64,000 nucleotides of DNA from Iris pallida (taxonomy: Eukaryota > Streptophyta > Magnoliopsida > Asparagales > Iridaceae): positions 1 through 64,000 of the forward strand of contig JANAVB010004103.1 of assembly GCA_029216955.1 (NCBI GenBank). The letters are read 5' to 3'. The position numbers were made by a program, and so were the translations under genes. Positions 19,487 through 31,050 of the stretch are shown one piece after another (position 1 is the first letter of the stretch; every line of letters starts with the position of its first letter). The notes below the pieces were generated by a model that did not search any database, was not told the origin of the DNA, and saw only the letters and a list, made by a program, of their open reading frames with translations.

Positions 19487-22400
19487 CTCTTGGATCGGTG
19501 ATAGTAGCTTCCTCCGGTGCTACTTCATTAACAGTGTTCTTCTCTTAGTATGCATAGGCATCAGCATCCTCTTCCGGATTCAGATTGTCATTAACATTCT
19601 CCGCTGATGTTTCTTCATCATCTGCACCATCTTCTCGTGCTTCCTCATCATCACTTGCGTCGACTGGATCTATATCATCATGGAAGCCAAAGTCACAATC
19701 TTCCAGGGCCTCGATCATCAGTCGATCTTCTTCAGCCCGACGCGATCTTGGTGTAGCTGGAAGACGAACAGCTTCTATTGCAAGTACGGGAGATGGTAAT
19801 ACCTCAACAGGTGATTCCGACTCATTGATTGAGTCGGGGTTACATTCGCTTCTGCTGCCTCATCTTTTGCCTCCGCAGTCTCTTCTCTTATGTCTGTAAC
19901 CTCGTCTCTTATCTCTGCATCTGTCACCTGCCTAGGCTCAGGAGCAGGCGTAGGTGAAGGCATCATAACCCCGACGGCAGCACTTGTTAGAGCAGAAGTA
20001 TGGATAGCTTTTGGTGGGGTGGCCACTTTCTTTCTGAAAGCTATTTTCTTTCAGCGTAGAGGTTCTTCCGGGCTCTCTATGTCTGCAGCATGTATTTGTC
20101 TTTGAGTGGAAGTTAGGGTCGTCACCTCTTCTCGGTGAGCCGACTCAGCTTGTTGCCGAGACTGCGATCGAGTAGTGACTCTTTCCGAAGAGTCTACAGC
20201 AGTCTTCTTTTTAGAGACAGGAGAAGATGGTTCTTCTGCCTTCCTCTTCTTCTTCTCCTTGATCGGAGATCTTACAACTTTCAGAGAAACACACAGCAGT
20301 TCGTAGACTTCTTCAGGAAAGTTGGCTTCCCTCGAAGCTTCTAGAGGTGCATCAGCTGGCTCGTGCTCTTCATTATTACCAGGAGGCAACAAAATAGGTG
20401 CCCCTTTTCTAAATCGTGTCACCGTTGCAAAGCTGTCTGTTAAATTAAAGTTCTCAGCAAAAGTGTTTGCTGACGTATAAAAGATCGAATAAATATACAG
20501 CATGCGGGGACCACGGTCGTTCTTTGCCGGCATCGAGAACGTCGTCTTCGTGTCACGGGCATTGTAGTAGGCCCAAGACCGGGCTCCATCAATCAAATAA
20601 CTTTTTCCTTGTAGGCATGTTATGGCATTACCTACGTGGAATTGGTCGTAGCCAAATTGGCGTACAAAACGGCTTGGGAGATAAGGTTCAAGATAGCATT
20701 CATCTTCGAACCGATATACTAGATGTGAAGGATGAATCGTCCTCAACCAGTCAAAAGCTGTATGGCCCAAAGGCTGCATTCTCACTGAGTCGACAAGGTT
20801 CACTGACATATATTCATAACCGGTGGGAGGCGGAACACAATAGAAGTTCCATCATCTGCCCAGGTTCAAGATTTGCCTGCAGTCTTTCAAAGTGGTATAG
20901 ACCCACTTACATCCAGAATATCTTCTCAGAAAACTACCGCTTACTGCTCCCATAGCAGGGTTCATTAAGGAAGGATGGTGTAGAAGCAGCCATCCGAACA
21001 GATATGTATACGGCAGTTCCAGCCGAGGAAAATATCCCTTTTCACCTTTTCCTCGAATCATCGAATCAACAAAGAGACGGAGGCCGACGTTCATTCTGCA
21101 TGTCATTGCTGACAACAAATCCATCCGGTAGCCGAAGACTGGACGGACAGCAGCAAACAGTACGCCCTGATGGAAGCGGTCGACTGCACTGGCTCCAGGA
21201 ACGACATATCGTCGAAGCCAGTAAGTAAGAAACCCTGCCAGTTGGGCTTCCTTCGACATGGGTCCGTAACCCATCCTCATAAAGCTCTCTATGATGTCTC
21301 CTTCTTTGAAAGGAGGACACTGAAGATCATCCTCAATCTTGATATCCATCTCATTGTGCGTCTCCATCAACTCGATCACCTCGCTGTTGCTAAGCGGTTT
21401 GAAGAAGTTAGGATTGCATTTTTCATATTCTTTTGTCTTCTTCTCGATAATATGGTTAAGAAAAAGATATAGCAACCATTTGGTCGAATAGCACGTGCCG
21501 GCCGTGCCACTCTTATAGTAGAGAGAGCAAATCTTGTAGTGGCAGAGTAGCTCTTCGAAAACTTCTACCATACGGGCATTCTCCTGGCGCAGTCTGTCCA
21601 ACTCATCATTTGTTGGGACAAACTCTTCATAGGGGATATCCTCCATTGGCAGATTTGAGATGTACTTCATCTCATGCAAGGCTAATCCAATCTCCCCGCG
21701 TGGCGTCATGAAAGTCCCAGTCCTATAATTGTATCTCTCCGCCAATGCAAGGAATAGATGTAGATTCGGGGGGAAGCCATAGGGTGTGGCATATACTGCC
21801 TGATACAGATTAATCTCTTTAAGCTAATCTTCAAATTGGATAAATATCCAATTGGCTATACAGATCCATCTCTTATTGTCCGGGTTCACAAGACCTGTCA
21901 ACCGCAGGTCTTGGTCCGGATACCTCCCTTCCACCTTCGCAAACTCATTTGCGAATATTAGAGTTCTTACTGGTAGCAACAAAGAAGAATCCTCCGGCGG
22001 GATGCAACCGGGTTTGAGTCCACTGAGTAGAGAGCTATGTCACTCAGAAGAACTGTAGAAGATATCCTTGTGATCTGGCCCCTTCTGAACACAGATATTA
22101 CCCACTCGGGCCTGTTGTAACGGAGTTATATCCCATTCCATTTTTCTGGGGTAGCTTGCAAAAGCATATCTAGATAGAGGGAGACATCTGGAGATCTCTG
22201 GCAGAAGTATCGTCTTCTCGTCCCTTTGGAAAATTCTCTGTTCCATGCGAGGCCTTGGTTGAGAATTCTTGTCAAAAGCTTCACCAAACAAGAACAAAGG
22301 TTTCTTATGGGTCACAGTGTCAGCAGTTTGAAGAGACTGTACATTCATCAAACACAATAAAGTATCATTATCCTGAGCAATCAGGACAGCCTGTCGAGAA

Positions 22401-22509
22401 GACGGTAAGGCATATTGAGGAAAGGACATATGAGAGAGATCTTCCTTGTAGTCTGATTCCGACAAAGATCCTGTAAGAACCTCATAGTTGGGATCTTCCC
22501 TGAGGTTAA
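19487..22509 (-). pseudogene. Exon 2 of the antisense gene, PMD-like core
   Basis: The main coding exon. The segment around 21745-21500 reads FMTPRGEIGLALHEMKYISNLPM, which has the layout of the plant mobile domain core (a conserved W/R-GE-x-x-x-L-x-D/E-h-x-x-h-x-GLP pattern). Residues such as RIL, YLFGWLLLHHPSLMNP and LPYTYLFGWL continue the helical fold. A second conserved part at 20809-20480 (HTAFDWLRTIHPSHLVYRF, then WAYYNARDTKTTF) follows a TGA. The 3' third is low-complexity and acidic with repeated EE/DD runs. Four nonsense codons and one frameshift are listed under the gene. PMD assignment is by eye from motif layout. Confidence 0.6.
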
Positions 22510-22943
22510 CTGCATCAATAAAGAGACAAAGATCAGTATTTGCAAAATCAAAAAAGTTTCTTCAAAACTTCATCAAAATTGCGCTGTGTGAAACAAGCTA
22601 TCAGATTGTGCCAGCACAGTCAACATGCACAAGGTATCAGATCGCGCCAGCACAGCCAATGTACGCAAGACGTCAGGTTGCACTAATATACTTGCGTAAA
22701 ACATTAGTTTGCGCTGGCACAACCGACTTGCGCAAATCGGTGGATTGCGCCGGACATTTTGTTAGCACTTTACAACCGATTGCGCAAGAATACAGTTTTC
22801 ATAAAAATGAAAACTGTTGTGCATGCAGCCGAAACCCTAAACAGGGTGGCGTAAATACTATCAATCTCTAAAAAGAGAGAGGTATGAAGGTCTGAAAACA
22901 TCAGAAACCCTAAAAAGGGTTTCGATCATGGTTCGTCATTCAC
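22510..22943 (-). other. Intron 1 of the antisense gene
   Basis: 434 bases, donor CTTCAAG/GTGAAT and acceptor TTATTGATGCAG/TTAACC. Joining keeps exon 1 in frame with the open exon 2 start (NLREDPNYEVL). It is rich in GCGC-containing motifs such as TGCGCCAGCACAGCC and TTGCGCAA, repeated several times. Confidence 0.7.
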
Positions 22944-23153
22944 CTTGAAGCGCTGGATGACCCGTCTCGTGACGAGAGACTCGTGGTGCAACACGAGTCG
23001 AAGGTTCGGCGGGGGCCTTTCCCTTCTCGGTGGCCGATCGCTTGGGCGCCATTACTGTCGTCGACAAAAAGAAGAAGAAGTCGGAGTAGGGGAGGAGTTT
23101 CTGTCTCTTGAGAAATCAAAAGCAAATAAAGATTGAAAGAATGAGAAATAAAA

Positions 23154-23163
23154 CTATTTATAG
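23154..23163 (-). promoter_or_regulatory. TATA box of the antisense multi-exon gene
   Basis: Minus-strand CTATAAATAG, 102 bases before the ATG. The same ten bases drive SIRE LTRs and occur in the plus-strand promoter at 23943. Confidence 0.6.
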
Positions 23164-24210
23164 TTTTTCAGAAGTGTAACAGTCACCTCCGATTGTGCCA
23201 CAAACGACGGAACTAATTTTTCCAAACGCGCAACCAAAGCGCAACTTGATTTTAAATTCGAAATTCAAAGTATTTCGAAACTTTGAATATTTTCAAATTT
23301 CGAAAACTTTGAAGGGGGTCTTGTATGTCCTAAAAATCAAGTTGCATCTATCAAATAGGCAGAGAAGTCTCAATTGCGCACCCTTCAAATGAACTGCGCC
23401 GGAGATAGATTGCGCTGCAAATTAAATGCGCGAGCTGAACAGCGCTACCATCCGAGCGTGCTATGCTGACGTGGCAATGCCATCATTACCTGACAAAGAT
23501 CAGATCTTCTGACAGCCTGATAACCCGAAAAATGAGGAGTCCGTTCATTTCTTGTGTAGCACAGCGCTCGAGAACAGCTCTGCAACCTCAGCGCAGTTTG
23601 CCAGTCCAACCTCAGCGTAGTTTAACCAAGTCTGAATCCTAGCGCTACCCATTGACTAGAAGGAAGCGCAGTCTGAAGCTAGCGCTATTCGGTTAGCGTG
23701 ATTCATCTAATAACTGACATGTATTACGTGGCTTACATGCCATCAATTGCTCGCCACATGGCAACCGCCTGTACACGACCAAGCGTATTTTAATCAAACA
23801 ATTTCACGCGTCTGAATACAGTTAGCCCACGACCGAGCAACTGCCCAATAGGCCAGCGCAGTTTACAGTCTGCGCAGTCTGTCGACAGCGCAGTTCATCA
23901 TGTACAATCCAGAATAACTACAAAATAGTTATTTCTAGAACTCTATAAATAGAGTTTCAAGTCCTTCATTAAGGGGATCATATTATATTATCATCAGAGA
24001 TCAGGAGTTCTTGTCCAAGTGCTGCTGCATTCTTCAGAGGCTATCGTCTTCAAAGTTCATATCGTCCATGGGATAAAGCGATCGTCTTCAGATCGAATTC
24101 CTATAGTTGTACTTTCCCAGAATTCATTATACTCTTGTACTATTCTTTAAAGTTTGTGAAATAAAAGACTTTTGTTTTTTGCAAACACCACTCAGAGCTT
24201 AAGCCATTTC
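23164..24210 (+). repeat. Probable 3' LTR region of Tat element 1
   Basis: No ORF. A plus-strand TATA box CTATAAATAG is at 23943-23952, followed by a leader-like stretch and an AATAAA-type signal (GAAATAAAAGAC) near 24160. Upstream, 23560-23890 is dense in AGCGCAGTTT, AGCGCTA and GCGCAGTCT motifs. This fits U3 with repeated elements, then R and U5. The exact LTR borders cannot be fixed, because the 5' LTR is outside the window. Confidence 0.5.
23943..23952 (+). promoter_or_regulatory. TATA box of probable Tat LTR
   Basis: CTATAAATAG embedded in the palindromic AACTCTATAAATAGAGTTTC, read on the plus strand in the orientation of Tat element 1. Confidence 0.55.
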
Positions 24211-24844
24211 CGACACAATATTCCCTCGCATCAAACCAACGTCCAATATGGACTATCCATCCTACAGTGGTTATGCTGACCATAAATACCGACTCAAGAT
24301 TCTGTCAATTCCTATTCACTGAAATCCATGCACATTCTGTTCCAATATACCATGCCATCACCCACGGTCGATTGGTACATAACAATCGACTTCAAAGAAT
24401 CCCACATATAAGACATCCAGCATACATCACAAACTTATTATCATATCGCATCATTGTTATTCGTTTTGGTATCTTTTAGAAATTCAACAAAGCACATATA
24501 TCACAGCCCACATATTTAGACTTATTGTATGGAACACCCAGTGAGCGGCTAGAAGGATCAACGTACTTTCAGTCAAGGGAACAACTTAGAATGGTTTTGA
24601 AGCAACACGGAATAATTACAGAAACACTATGAGTCATCATAGAGGCAACTTTGATTTTATCGCGGAAGCAACTTTGAGTATTCGCGGAAGCAACTTTGAT
24701 TCACCGTAGAAGCAACTTTGAATAATCATGGAAGCAATCTTTGAATCATCGCGGAAGCAGCTTAGAATCATCTTAGTAGCAACATTGTTTTGAAACAAAT
24801 CGAATAAGAATCTAAGGACGTAAAGCCGTGCTCTGATACCAATA
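24211..24844 (-). other. Leader of a minus-strand LTR element (family C), truncated
   Basis: No convincing ORF. Reading the minus strand from the LTR at 24845, the PBS TTGGTATCAGAG is at 24831-24842, complementary to initiator tRNA-Met. A leader with imperfect tandem repeats at 24640-24795 follows. The rest of the element is missing and the junction with Tat LTR DNA lies somewhere near 24200-24250. Confidence 0.65.
24640..24795. repeat. Imperfect 29-bp tandem repeat
   Basis: Five to six diverged copies of a unit close to TCATCGCGGAAGCAACTTTGA, directly downstream of the family-C PBS on the minus strand. Confidence 0.75.
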
Positions 24845-26677
24845 TATCATGCCCCGATCCCGGAGGATCGAAAACTAGCCACTGGGTGTGATGCCGTACA
24901 AGTCTAGATTGCACTTGTACAAGGCAAAACTATTACAGTTCTTGGTATTTCTCAGAAGACATCGACAACGCAGCAAAACCAAGCAGATAAATTGAAGTCA
25001 CACAAGATATGAAGAAATGTATCTCTTTATTGATAATCATAATGGATTACAAGTCTTGCAGCGGAATACAGAGTTTACAACTGATTACACGACTCTTGAA
25101 TAGCCAACTGAATATATAAACTTGCCCTTTAGGCTACAACTGGATATACCGACTTCTTTACATTGAACTTGCCAATATGGCTACAATCTCACTGGTACAA
25201 CTGAGTTATATTGTTCCATACATTATGTTCCGTATAGCAGAAGACATCGTCTTGAAAGAAGTGCTTCTGCATACCCATCCGAATCATCGATGCCAAGCAC
25301 TGATCAAACGAGTTCCTCCATACGCAAGCACCTGTAATATTGCCCACAACGTAAGTCAGTACATCTTTAATGTACTGGCGAACGGTGCTGGCCCAACTCA
25401 CCTAAGAAGACAACACTAAGAAATCATGTTACAGAACATTATTAACAGTGATCTTTCTCGTTGCCTTAGGGTCAATTTCATGTTTATAGCCGACAAGAAG
25501 TAAAGCATGCAAATCTCATAGCCAACATAATTTAAAGCATGCAGATATCACCCTTTGGTGATCCTTACCCACGGTCGTGTAGCCAACCTTGTACATTTAT
25601 AATACTTACTCTGCCTGCACAAGATATTGTTAGGAACAATATCATAATTCAATATAAATATCACCGTTCAGGTGATTCTTACCAACAGCCGACATCCTTC
25701 CATGTATTTGAGTAATAACTTACTCTTCCTGTATAAGACATCATTAGCACTGGACCTATCTATATGAAAGTCACTGGTGACACGCCATCTTGGACTGTCT
25801 TACAGGTATACGGCGCCCTTACAGTGCAGGTAGCTAGCCCCACTGCAAGTCCCGTATACCGTGCTACTACTTCAGCACTGCTACTACTTCAGCATTGGTT
25901 TCCCCCAGGACGAACCGGTTTCCAAGGCCCAGGAATACCGTTCGAGGAACCACCTTGTCGACAAGTTTTCCTTGACCATGCAACTATATGCAACTTATCT
26001 ATGAAGAATTATATAATGAATGATAAGGAAAACTAAGTAATAACCCATCATTCTCATTCATATTGCCATCTTGCCTTGAGCCAACGCTCACATTATCATC
26101 TGCCCAATCCAGGGTCTTAGTGAAATCTACATTCTACATCGACACAAGATAATAGAATGTGATTACCTAAGCCTTTTTTCACATCTTTGATACCATACAT
26201 CTTTCCAACCAAACTTAATGTACTTACCGCCCAATTCCTGGGACTTAGCATCTGTTTTAGCATACAATCATTCGAATGTAATTCAAACATACTCACTGCC
26301 CAGTTCTTGGGTCTTAACATCTATTTTACCATCTATTCATCGAGCTAAGGCTCGATATACTCACCGTCCAAGTATTTGGGACTTTGCTTCACCTGTCATG
26401 TATTTCATCACAAAATCGTACAAGCATACAATTCATCTTGCAACACAGTTTACGTTCAGGTGATTATTATCTTTCCGAATTCCATGCAAGGTGTTATTGA
26501 GCAACTCAATATGAAAAGCTAAAGGATCTTTGAAGGGTTCAACACTACTCATTCATAGGACGATTCCTGCTACGATCGCATAGCCTTCCAAGCGATCCTT
26601 CGCATATTCCCAAGTCCAACAAGGCTTCGTCGAACCAACCATCTATTATAAGGCATCTTGCGGGTCGGGGCACTACA
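24845..26677 (-). repeat. 5' LTR of family C element
   Basis: 1833 bases; on the minus strand it starts TGTAGTGCCCCGACCC and ends CGGGGCATGATA directly before the PBS. The expected terminal CA has probably mutated to TA. The GCCCCGA motif at both ends forms the usual imperfect terminal inverted repeat. Internal short repeats of CCCAxTTCxTGGxxxTTAGCATCT occur near 26230, 26300 and 26370. No coding sequence. Confidence 0.8.
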
Positions 26678-27285
26678 AAAAGTCAGGGTGCTAACAATCT
26701 ATCCACCTTAAAATAATTTTATCATCTAAATTAAAATAATGGTTACTAATTAAGAACCATGCTAACGTAACTAGGAATAGCTCAAAGGGGTATACTATGT
26801 CACTATGGTCTCTCCTTAATAGTATGATTAATAATCCATCATGTCTAGTCTATAAGAGTTATGCAATACTTACCAGTACGCCTAACCTTCTATACTTGTC
26901 TACTAGATAATGAGGTATGTTACTGCTAAACCATGCTTACATATGTCACCTTGGCAACCACTTACCTACTGACTAATCTTCTAGTCATGGTTGCTAATAG
27001 GTCCTTTCTAAGTTATTATCCTTCTATATATAGGTATTTCTAGTCTAACATAGTCCTATCCACTCTACACTATATCCCAAGATTGACACTACGGTATAAC
27101 CTATTCTCTCATATCCTTTTAATAGGATTCTCTCTAGTAAGGTTTTTCGGACCACTGTCCAGTATAACTCTATTTCTTGGCCTATGCCTACTATCATGAT
27201 TTCTACATCGTTCAAACAAAAATTCATCCGCCTCGATGCAACCAAAGAATTTCTATGAGGTTTTGTATCCATCTTAAGTACAGTA
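26678..27285 (-). other. Decayed retroelement remnant
   Basis: No supported gene. On the minus strand, bases about 26745-26690 read TTAGATGATAAAATTATTTTAAGG, a likely C-to-T-decayed form of the chromovirus pol-end and polypurine motif TTCGAGGACGAAATT-TTTTAAGG seen at 53142-53180. The rest, up to the SIRE-2 LTR, is unrecognised. Confidence 0.35.
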
Positions 27286-27915
27286 TGTTGGCCCATGAAG
27301 CCATGGTCAACTTGATTTCGATAATTGACTTAAAACTCCGAAATTGATATAGAGAGCAAAGAAGACTTCAAAAAGAATATAGAAGATTGCACGTGATCGT
27401 CAAAGAAGATTTTTATACTTTATTCTATCTTTTTTATTTTTTTGAGTCTAGATAAATTGTGAGTCGGGATCACTGACAATTTACATTACCCTAGATTACC
27501 CTTACAAACCTATATTTCTATCCAAACCCTTGATAAACCAAAAACTTGCCAGAAAACCCTAAAAACCTCTTAACCGAACTTGGTCCCCTTGGTTCACTCA
27601 TGGTCAGCAGCAAGTTCCTATTCCTTTGGATATATAACGTTCAAAATTTTGAATGTTGCCTAACCGAGTTCTACTCGAACTCTGCCTCAAAAATTCCTAT
27701 AAATAGAGAAGAATATGTCATTTCTAATTATCATTCATTCTTCATCTTATCTATCTATTCTAAAGCCTTAATATCTACAAAAACGCTTTAATCTTCCTAT
27801 TCCCAAGACGACTCCTATTCTTCTAAGTGCCGGTAGTTTTCGATTAGAAGTACTTGAGTTGTACAAGCTTGGAGTATAAAAGCTTTCCTCAAAAATGTGT
27901 TGAAGTTTGATCATG

Positions 27916-29381
27916 CACTACTAAAATAAGTCATATTAGCGACGGGTTTAGCGATGCCGTTTCTAAACGTCACTATTTTTATTACATTCAGCGACGACAG
28001 AATATGACGTCGCTAAACGTCACCATCAGCAACGTTCAGTGTCATTTAGCAACAAGTTTATTACTAGGAAATCAAACGTCGTGCTAACGTCGCGATTTCG
28101 TCAAAAAAAAAGTCGCTATTTTTTTAATATTGCAATGTTTAGCGACTCATGTAGTTAAATGTCACCAGTTTATTAATGTACGACAATGTTTAGCGATGCC
28201 AAACAGAGACATCGCTAATGTGTTTCATATAGGGTTTGTAGTGGCCGATCGACTTTTCTATTTTTTTCCCAAATTTTTACTCCCGCGTGCTCTACCCAAA
28301 AAATTTCCTCTTCTCTCCGACGACCCCCTCTCCTCTCCGGTAAACCCCTTCCCCCGACGTGCCCCTCTACTCCGACGACCAACCCTCTCATCTCCTTCCA
28401 CGATGCCCCTCTCCACTCCTGCACGGGCGCCCCTCGGCCCCGTTCGACCCCCCTCAACCCCCTACCCCGCCCCCCCTCTGTCCCGACGACCCCCCTCACT
28501 CAGGTAATTCCTAACCATGATTCTATCTCCCTCAATCTGCCATGACACAAACACGGACACGGATACAGACATTCATGCACTGAGACACAGACATGGACAC
28601 ACAGACACAGATATACGCACCCTAACATGCAGACACAGAAGTATATAACATGACACACAAACACGTGGACACATACGACACACAGACACGTGGACACATA
28701 CGACTTACAGACACGTGGACACATATGGCTTTATTTTTTTATAGTGCTTGCAATGGCACACAGACACGTAGACACACACGACACACGGATACTTTTTTTT
28801 TATTTTTTGCAGAATTTAGCGACGCTTAGAGACAAAATTTTACGTCGCTAATGTGTATATGAACATCGCTAACTTGAAACCAGTACGTCGCTGATCGTCG
28901 CTACTGAACTGACGTGGCAAGTAGGACATGTCAGCAAAAATAGTCAGCCAACGTCGCCAATAATGTTGCTATGTACGTATCAGCACGTCGCTAGCCTGTG
29001 TCGAAAACCGTCAATGATTGTCGCAAAACATCGTAAAAAACTGATGTGGCAAACCAAAATTGTCAGACTAAATGTCACTAAACATCGTTGATCACTTCGC
29101 TACACGTTGTACTGTCAGCGACAATTAGCAACGACTTGTTACGTCGCTAATTAGCAACGTGGTGTCGACCAACGTCGCTAGACAAATAAAATTCCAGCGA
29201 CATTTGGATTCGCAAAAGTACGTTGCTATAGCGACGAACAACGACGAATTTCTAGTTAGCGACCATGTATTACGCGACATGGTCTTTTCGTCGATAATTT
29301 CGTCGCTAATAAGAATTAGCAACATTGTTTACTGTTTAGCGACGTCCTTTGGCGTCACTAATATGACTTATTTTGGTAGTG
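27916..29381. mobile_element. Non-autonomous CACTA (En/Spm) transposon
   Basis: 1466 bases bounded by CACTACTAAAATAAGTCATA and, inverted, CACTACCAAAATAAGTCATA. The inverted match continues through TTAGYGACG. The flanks ATG and GTG are a 3-base target duplication with one mutation, judged against the intact SIRE-type LTR at 32140-32190. Both subterminal parts are filled with TAGCGACG/CGTCGCTA motifs in both directions, the usual transposase-binding layout. There is no transposase ORF. The centre (28255-28510) is C-rich, ending in a splice-donor-like CAGGTAATT; an ACACGGACAC-type repeat fills 28540-28790. Confidence 0.93.
28540..28790. repeat. ACACGGACAC-type degenerate repeat in CACTA centre
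   Basis: Many variants of ACACAGACACGTGGACACATACG. The ORFs across this tract, on either strand, are repeat artefacts. Confidence 0.8.
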
Positions 29382-29696
29382 GTGGGCTTCGGATTAAAAC
29401 ATGACAGTGTTGAAGTTGGCGTGTTCTTCGGAGTAAAGCACGCGGTGTAATATCTGTTTCAAATAGTGGATTAATAGCGGGCAAGAGTTCTTGAGACTAG
29501 ATTAGTCTTTTCAGAAGGAAACCAGTATAAACCTCGGTGTTTGCGTATTGCCTTCTTGTGCTATTTAATTACTACTTTACTTCATTGCATTTAAGTAATT
29601 TTTTATATCTGCCTTTACCTGCTTAAATTTTTTTATTAAGGATATTTTTCTGCTGCACTCTATTCACCCTCTCCAGAGTTTCCATCGATCCTACAA

Positions 29697-29713
29697 TTGG
29701 TATCAAAGCACGG
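29697..29713 (+). other. SIRE-2 primer-binding site
   Basis: TTGGTATCAAAGCACGG, one base after the LTR; one mismatch (G to A) to the standard initiator-Met site. Confidence 0.88.
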
Positions 29714-29746
29714 TTTTTCTCTATTTGGATTTAATCTCCTTGAGAT

Positions 29747-30072
29747 ATGGCATCCCTATATACTAGAAATGGTGAAGGCCAATCTACAAATAGGCCACCC
29801 CTATTTGATGGCACAAACTACACTTATTGGAAGACACGAATGAGCTTTTACCTCAAGTCGCTTGATTTGGATTTATGGTCGATTGTCATCGATGGTTACA
29901 AGAAACCACTACCTATTATGGTAGATTGAAATCTAGTTGAAAAATCACATGACAAATATACCAACAATGAAAAGAAACAAACAAGTCTTGAAGCAAAAGC
30001 CATTAATTATTTATGTTATGCTGTAGATAGAACTAAGTTTAATAGAGTATCTACATGTGTTACATCTCACAA
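29747..30072 (+). pseudogene. SIRE-2 Gag, N-terminal fragment
   Basis: ATG at 29747; includes RPPLFDGTNYTYWKTRMSFY, almost identical to SIRE-1 Gag. A TGA at 29927-29929 interrupts it. The frame then continues, recognisably Gag, to the family-B insertion at 30073. The next Gag residues resume near 42452. Confidence 0.92.
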
Positions 30073-30819
30073 TGTCATGACTCGCACCCGGTGTAGGTGC
30101 ATAAGTGCATAATAGCGCCAAGCCTTCGTCACAGAATCGGCGGTAGAATGCTGTTCTAGGTCGCTAACTAACAACTCACACAATATATATAATGTACCTG
30201 TCATAGATCTCAACTCCAAATGGAGGACAAGTATAAGATATGTTAATACTCAATCACAGTCTAAGCACGATAAGATATCATAGAAGTCTAAATAACTATA
30301 AGACTCAATAACAAAAACTGATAATAATATTCAAACAAAACTCAAAATCTCCACTTATTATAATTTAAGTTCAAAATAGAAATATAGAACAAGTCCTCTA
30401 AACTAGTCTCTTTGTCACTTCTAAAAAATCTGGACTCGGGGTGGCTATAACCTCCTCAGATCCATAGCAGGTAGGACACGTATCCTCAGGACAAACATCT
30501 GAAAAATATATCCAGTCAGGATGGAACGAGCACACCTTATCTAGCAATTCCAAGTAAATGACAAAGACTATAAAGCAATTATAGACAGTTATATTGATGA
30601 ATCATGGGAAGTTTGAGACATGTAATAAAATAGAGCAACATTTTAGGGCAAGATAAGTAAATACGAAGAAACAGGAGAGCAGGGCAATAAAGACTGTAAC
30701 TAAAGGAAACCAACTAGAACAATGTGATACGAGTCCGATCTGTAAAACATGACATAATGCGATTCTAGACACTAGTCCAGTGTGTTTTAAGATTCTGTTC
30801 TTGTCATAAAAACGAGTAG

Positions 30820-31050
30820 CGAGTAAATATGGCACACCATATACTTGGCAAGCGTATGATGGCTATCTTTCTTGTTTAGACGAGTAAATATGGCACACCG
30901 CACGTTCGGCCAAGCGGCGATGGCTATCTTTCTTGTAATACGACACATTGTACGCTTGGCCAAGCGGCGATGGCTATCTTTCTTGTAAGGTGATTCTTGT
31001 TGAATACAGTACGTCATATACCGGGCCCAACTGCGACGGCTATCTCACTT
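30820..31050. repeat. Fourfold imperfect 65-bp repeat in family-B LTR
   Basis: Units centred on GGCCAAGCGGCGATGGCTAT followed by CTTTCTTGT, with a fourth, more diverged copy ending CTCACTTGT. Confidence 0.8.

Larger units (their letters stand above)
18300..23052 (-). pseudogene. Antisense multi-exon gene of Tat element 1, plant mobile domain-like
   Basis: A four-exon gene on the strand opposite to Tat pol. The ATG at 23050-23052 lies 102 bases after a TATA box. Exon 1 is 22944-23052 (MAPKRSATEKGKAPAEPSTR). GT-AG introns follow at 22510-22943 and 19418-19486, and the reading phase is kept across both. Intron 3 (19152-19228) has good sites, but the phase does not match. Exon 2 holds a plant-mobile-domain-like region; exon 4 a coiled coil. 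Damage: TGA at 22038-22040, TAG near 21823, TGA at 20852-20854 and 20051-20053, a frameshift near 19845 and TAA at 19545-19547. Extra antisense genes are known in Tat elements; the role is unknown. The minus-strand location, promoter and introns suggest independent expression. Confidence 0.75.
27286..29695 (+). repeat. SIRE-2 5' LTR, split by a CACTA element
   Basis: Starts TGTTGGCCCATGAAGCC and ends CGATCCTACA. Without the 1466-bp CACTA insert it measures about 940 bp. A TATA box CTATAAATAG is at 27697-27706. Confidence 0.92.

Noticed and set aside
21852..22476. Plus-strand ORFs over the antisense gene
   Set aside because: They are shadows of the minus-strand exon 2, without domains.
28130..28507. 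125-residue proline-rich ORF
   Set aside because: Lies across the C-rich centre of the CACTA element with an equally open frame on the other strand. No recognisable domain.
28500..28724. Cys/Val-rich minus-strand ORF that looks like a membrane protein
   Set aside because: A product of the ACAC-rich repeat inside the CACTA element.
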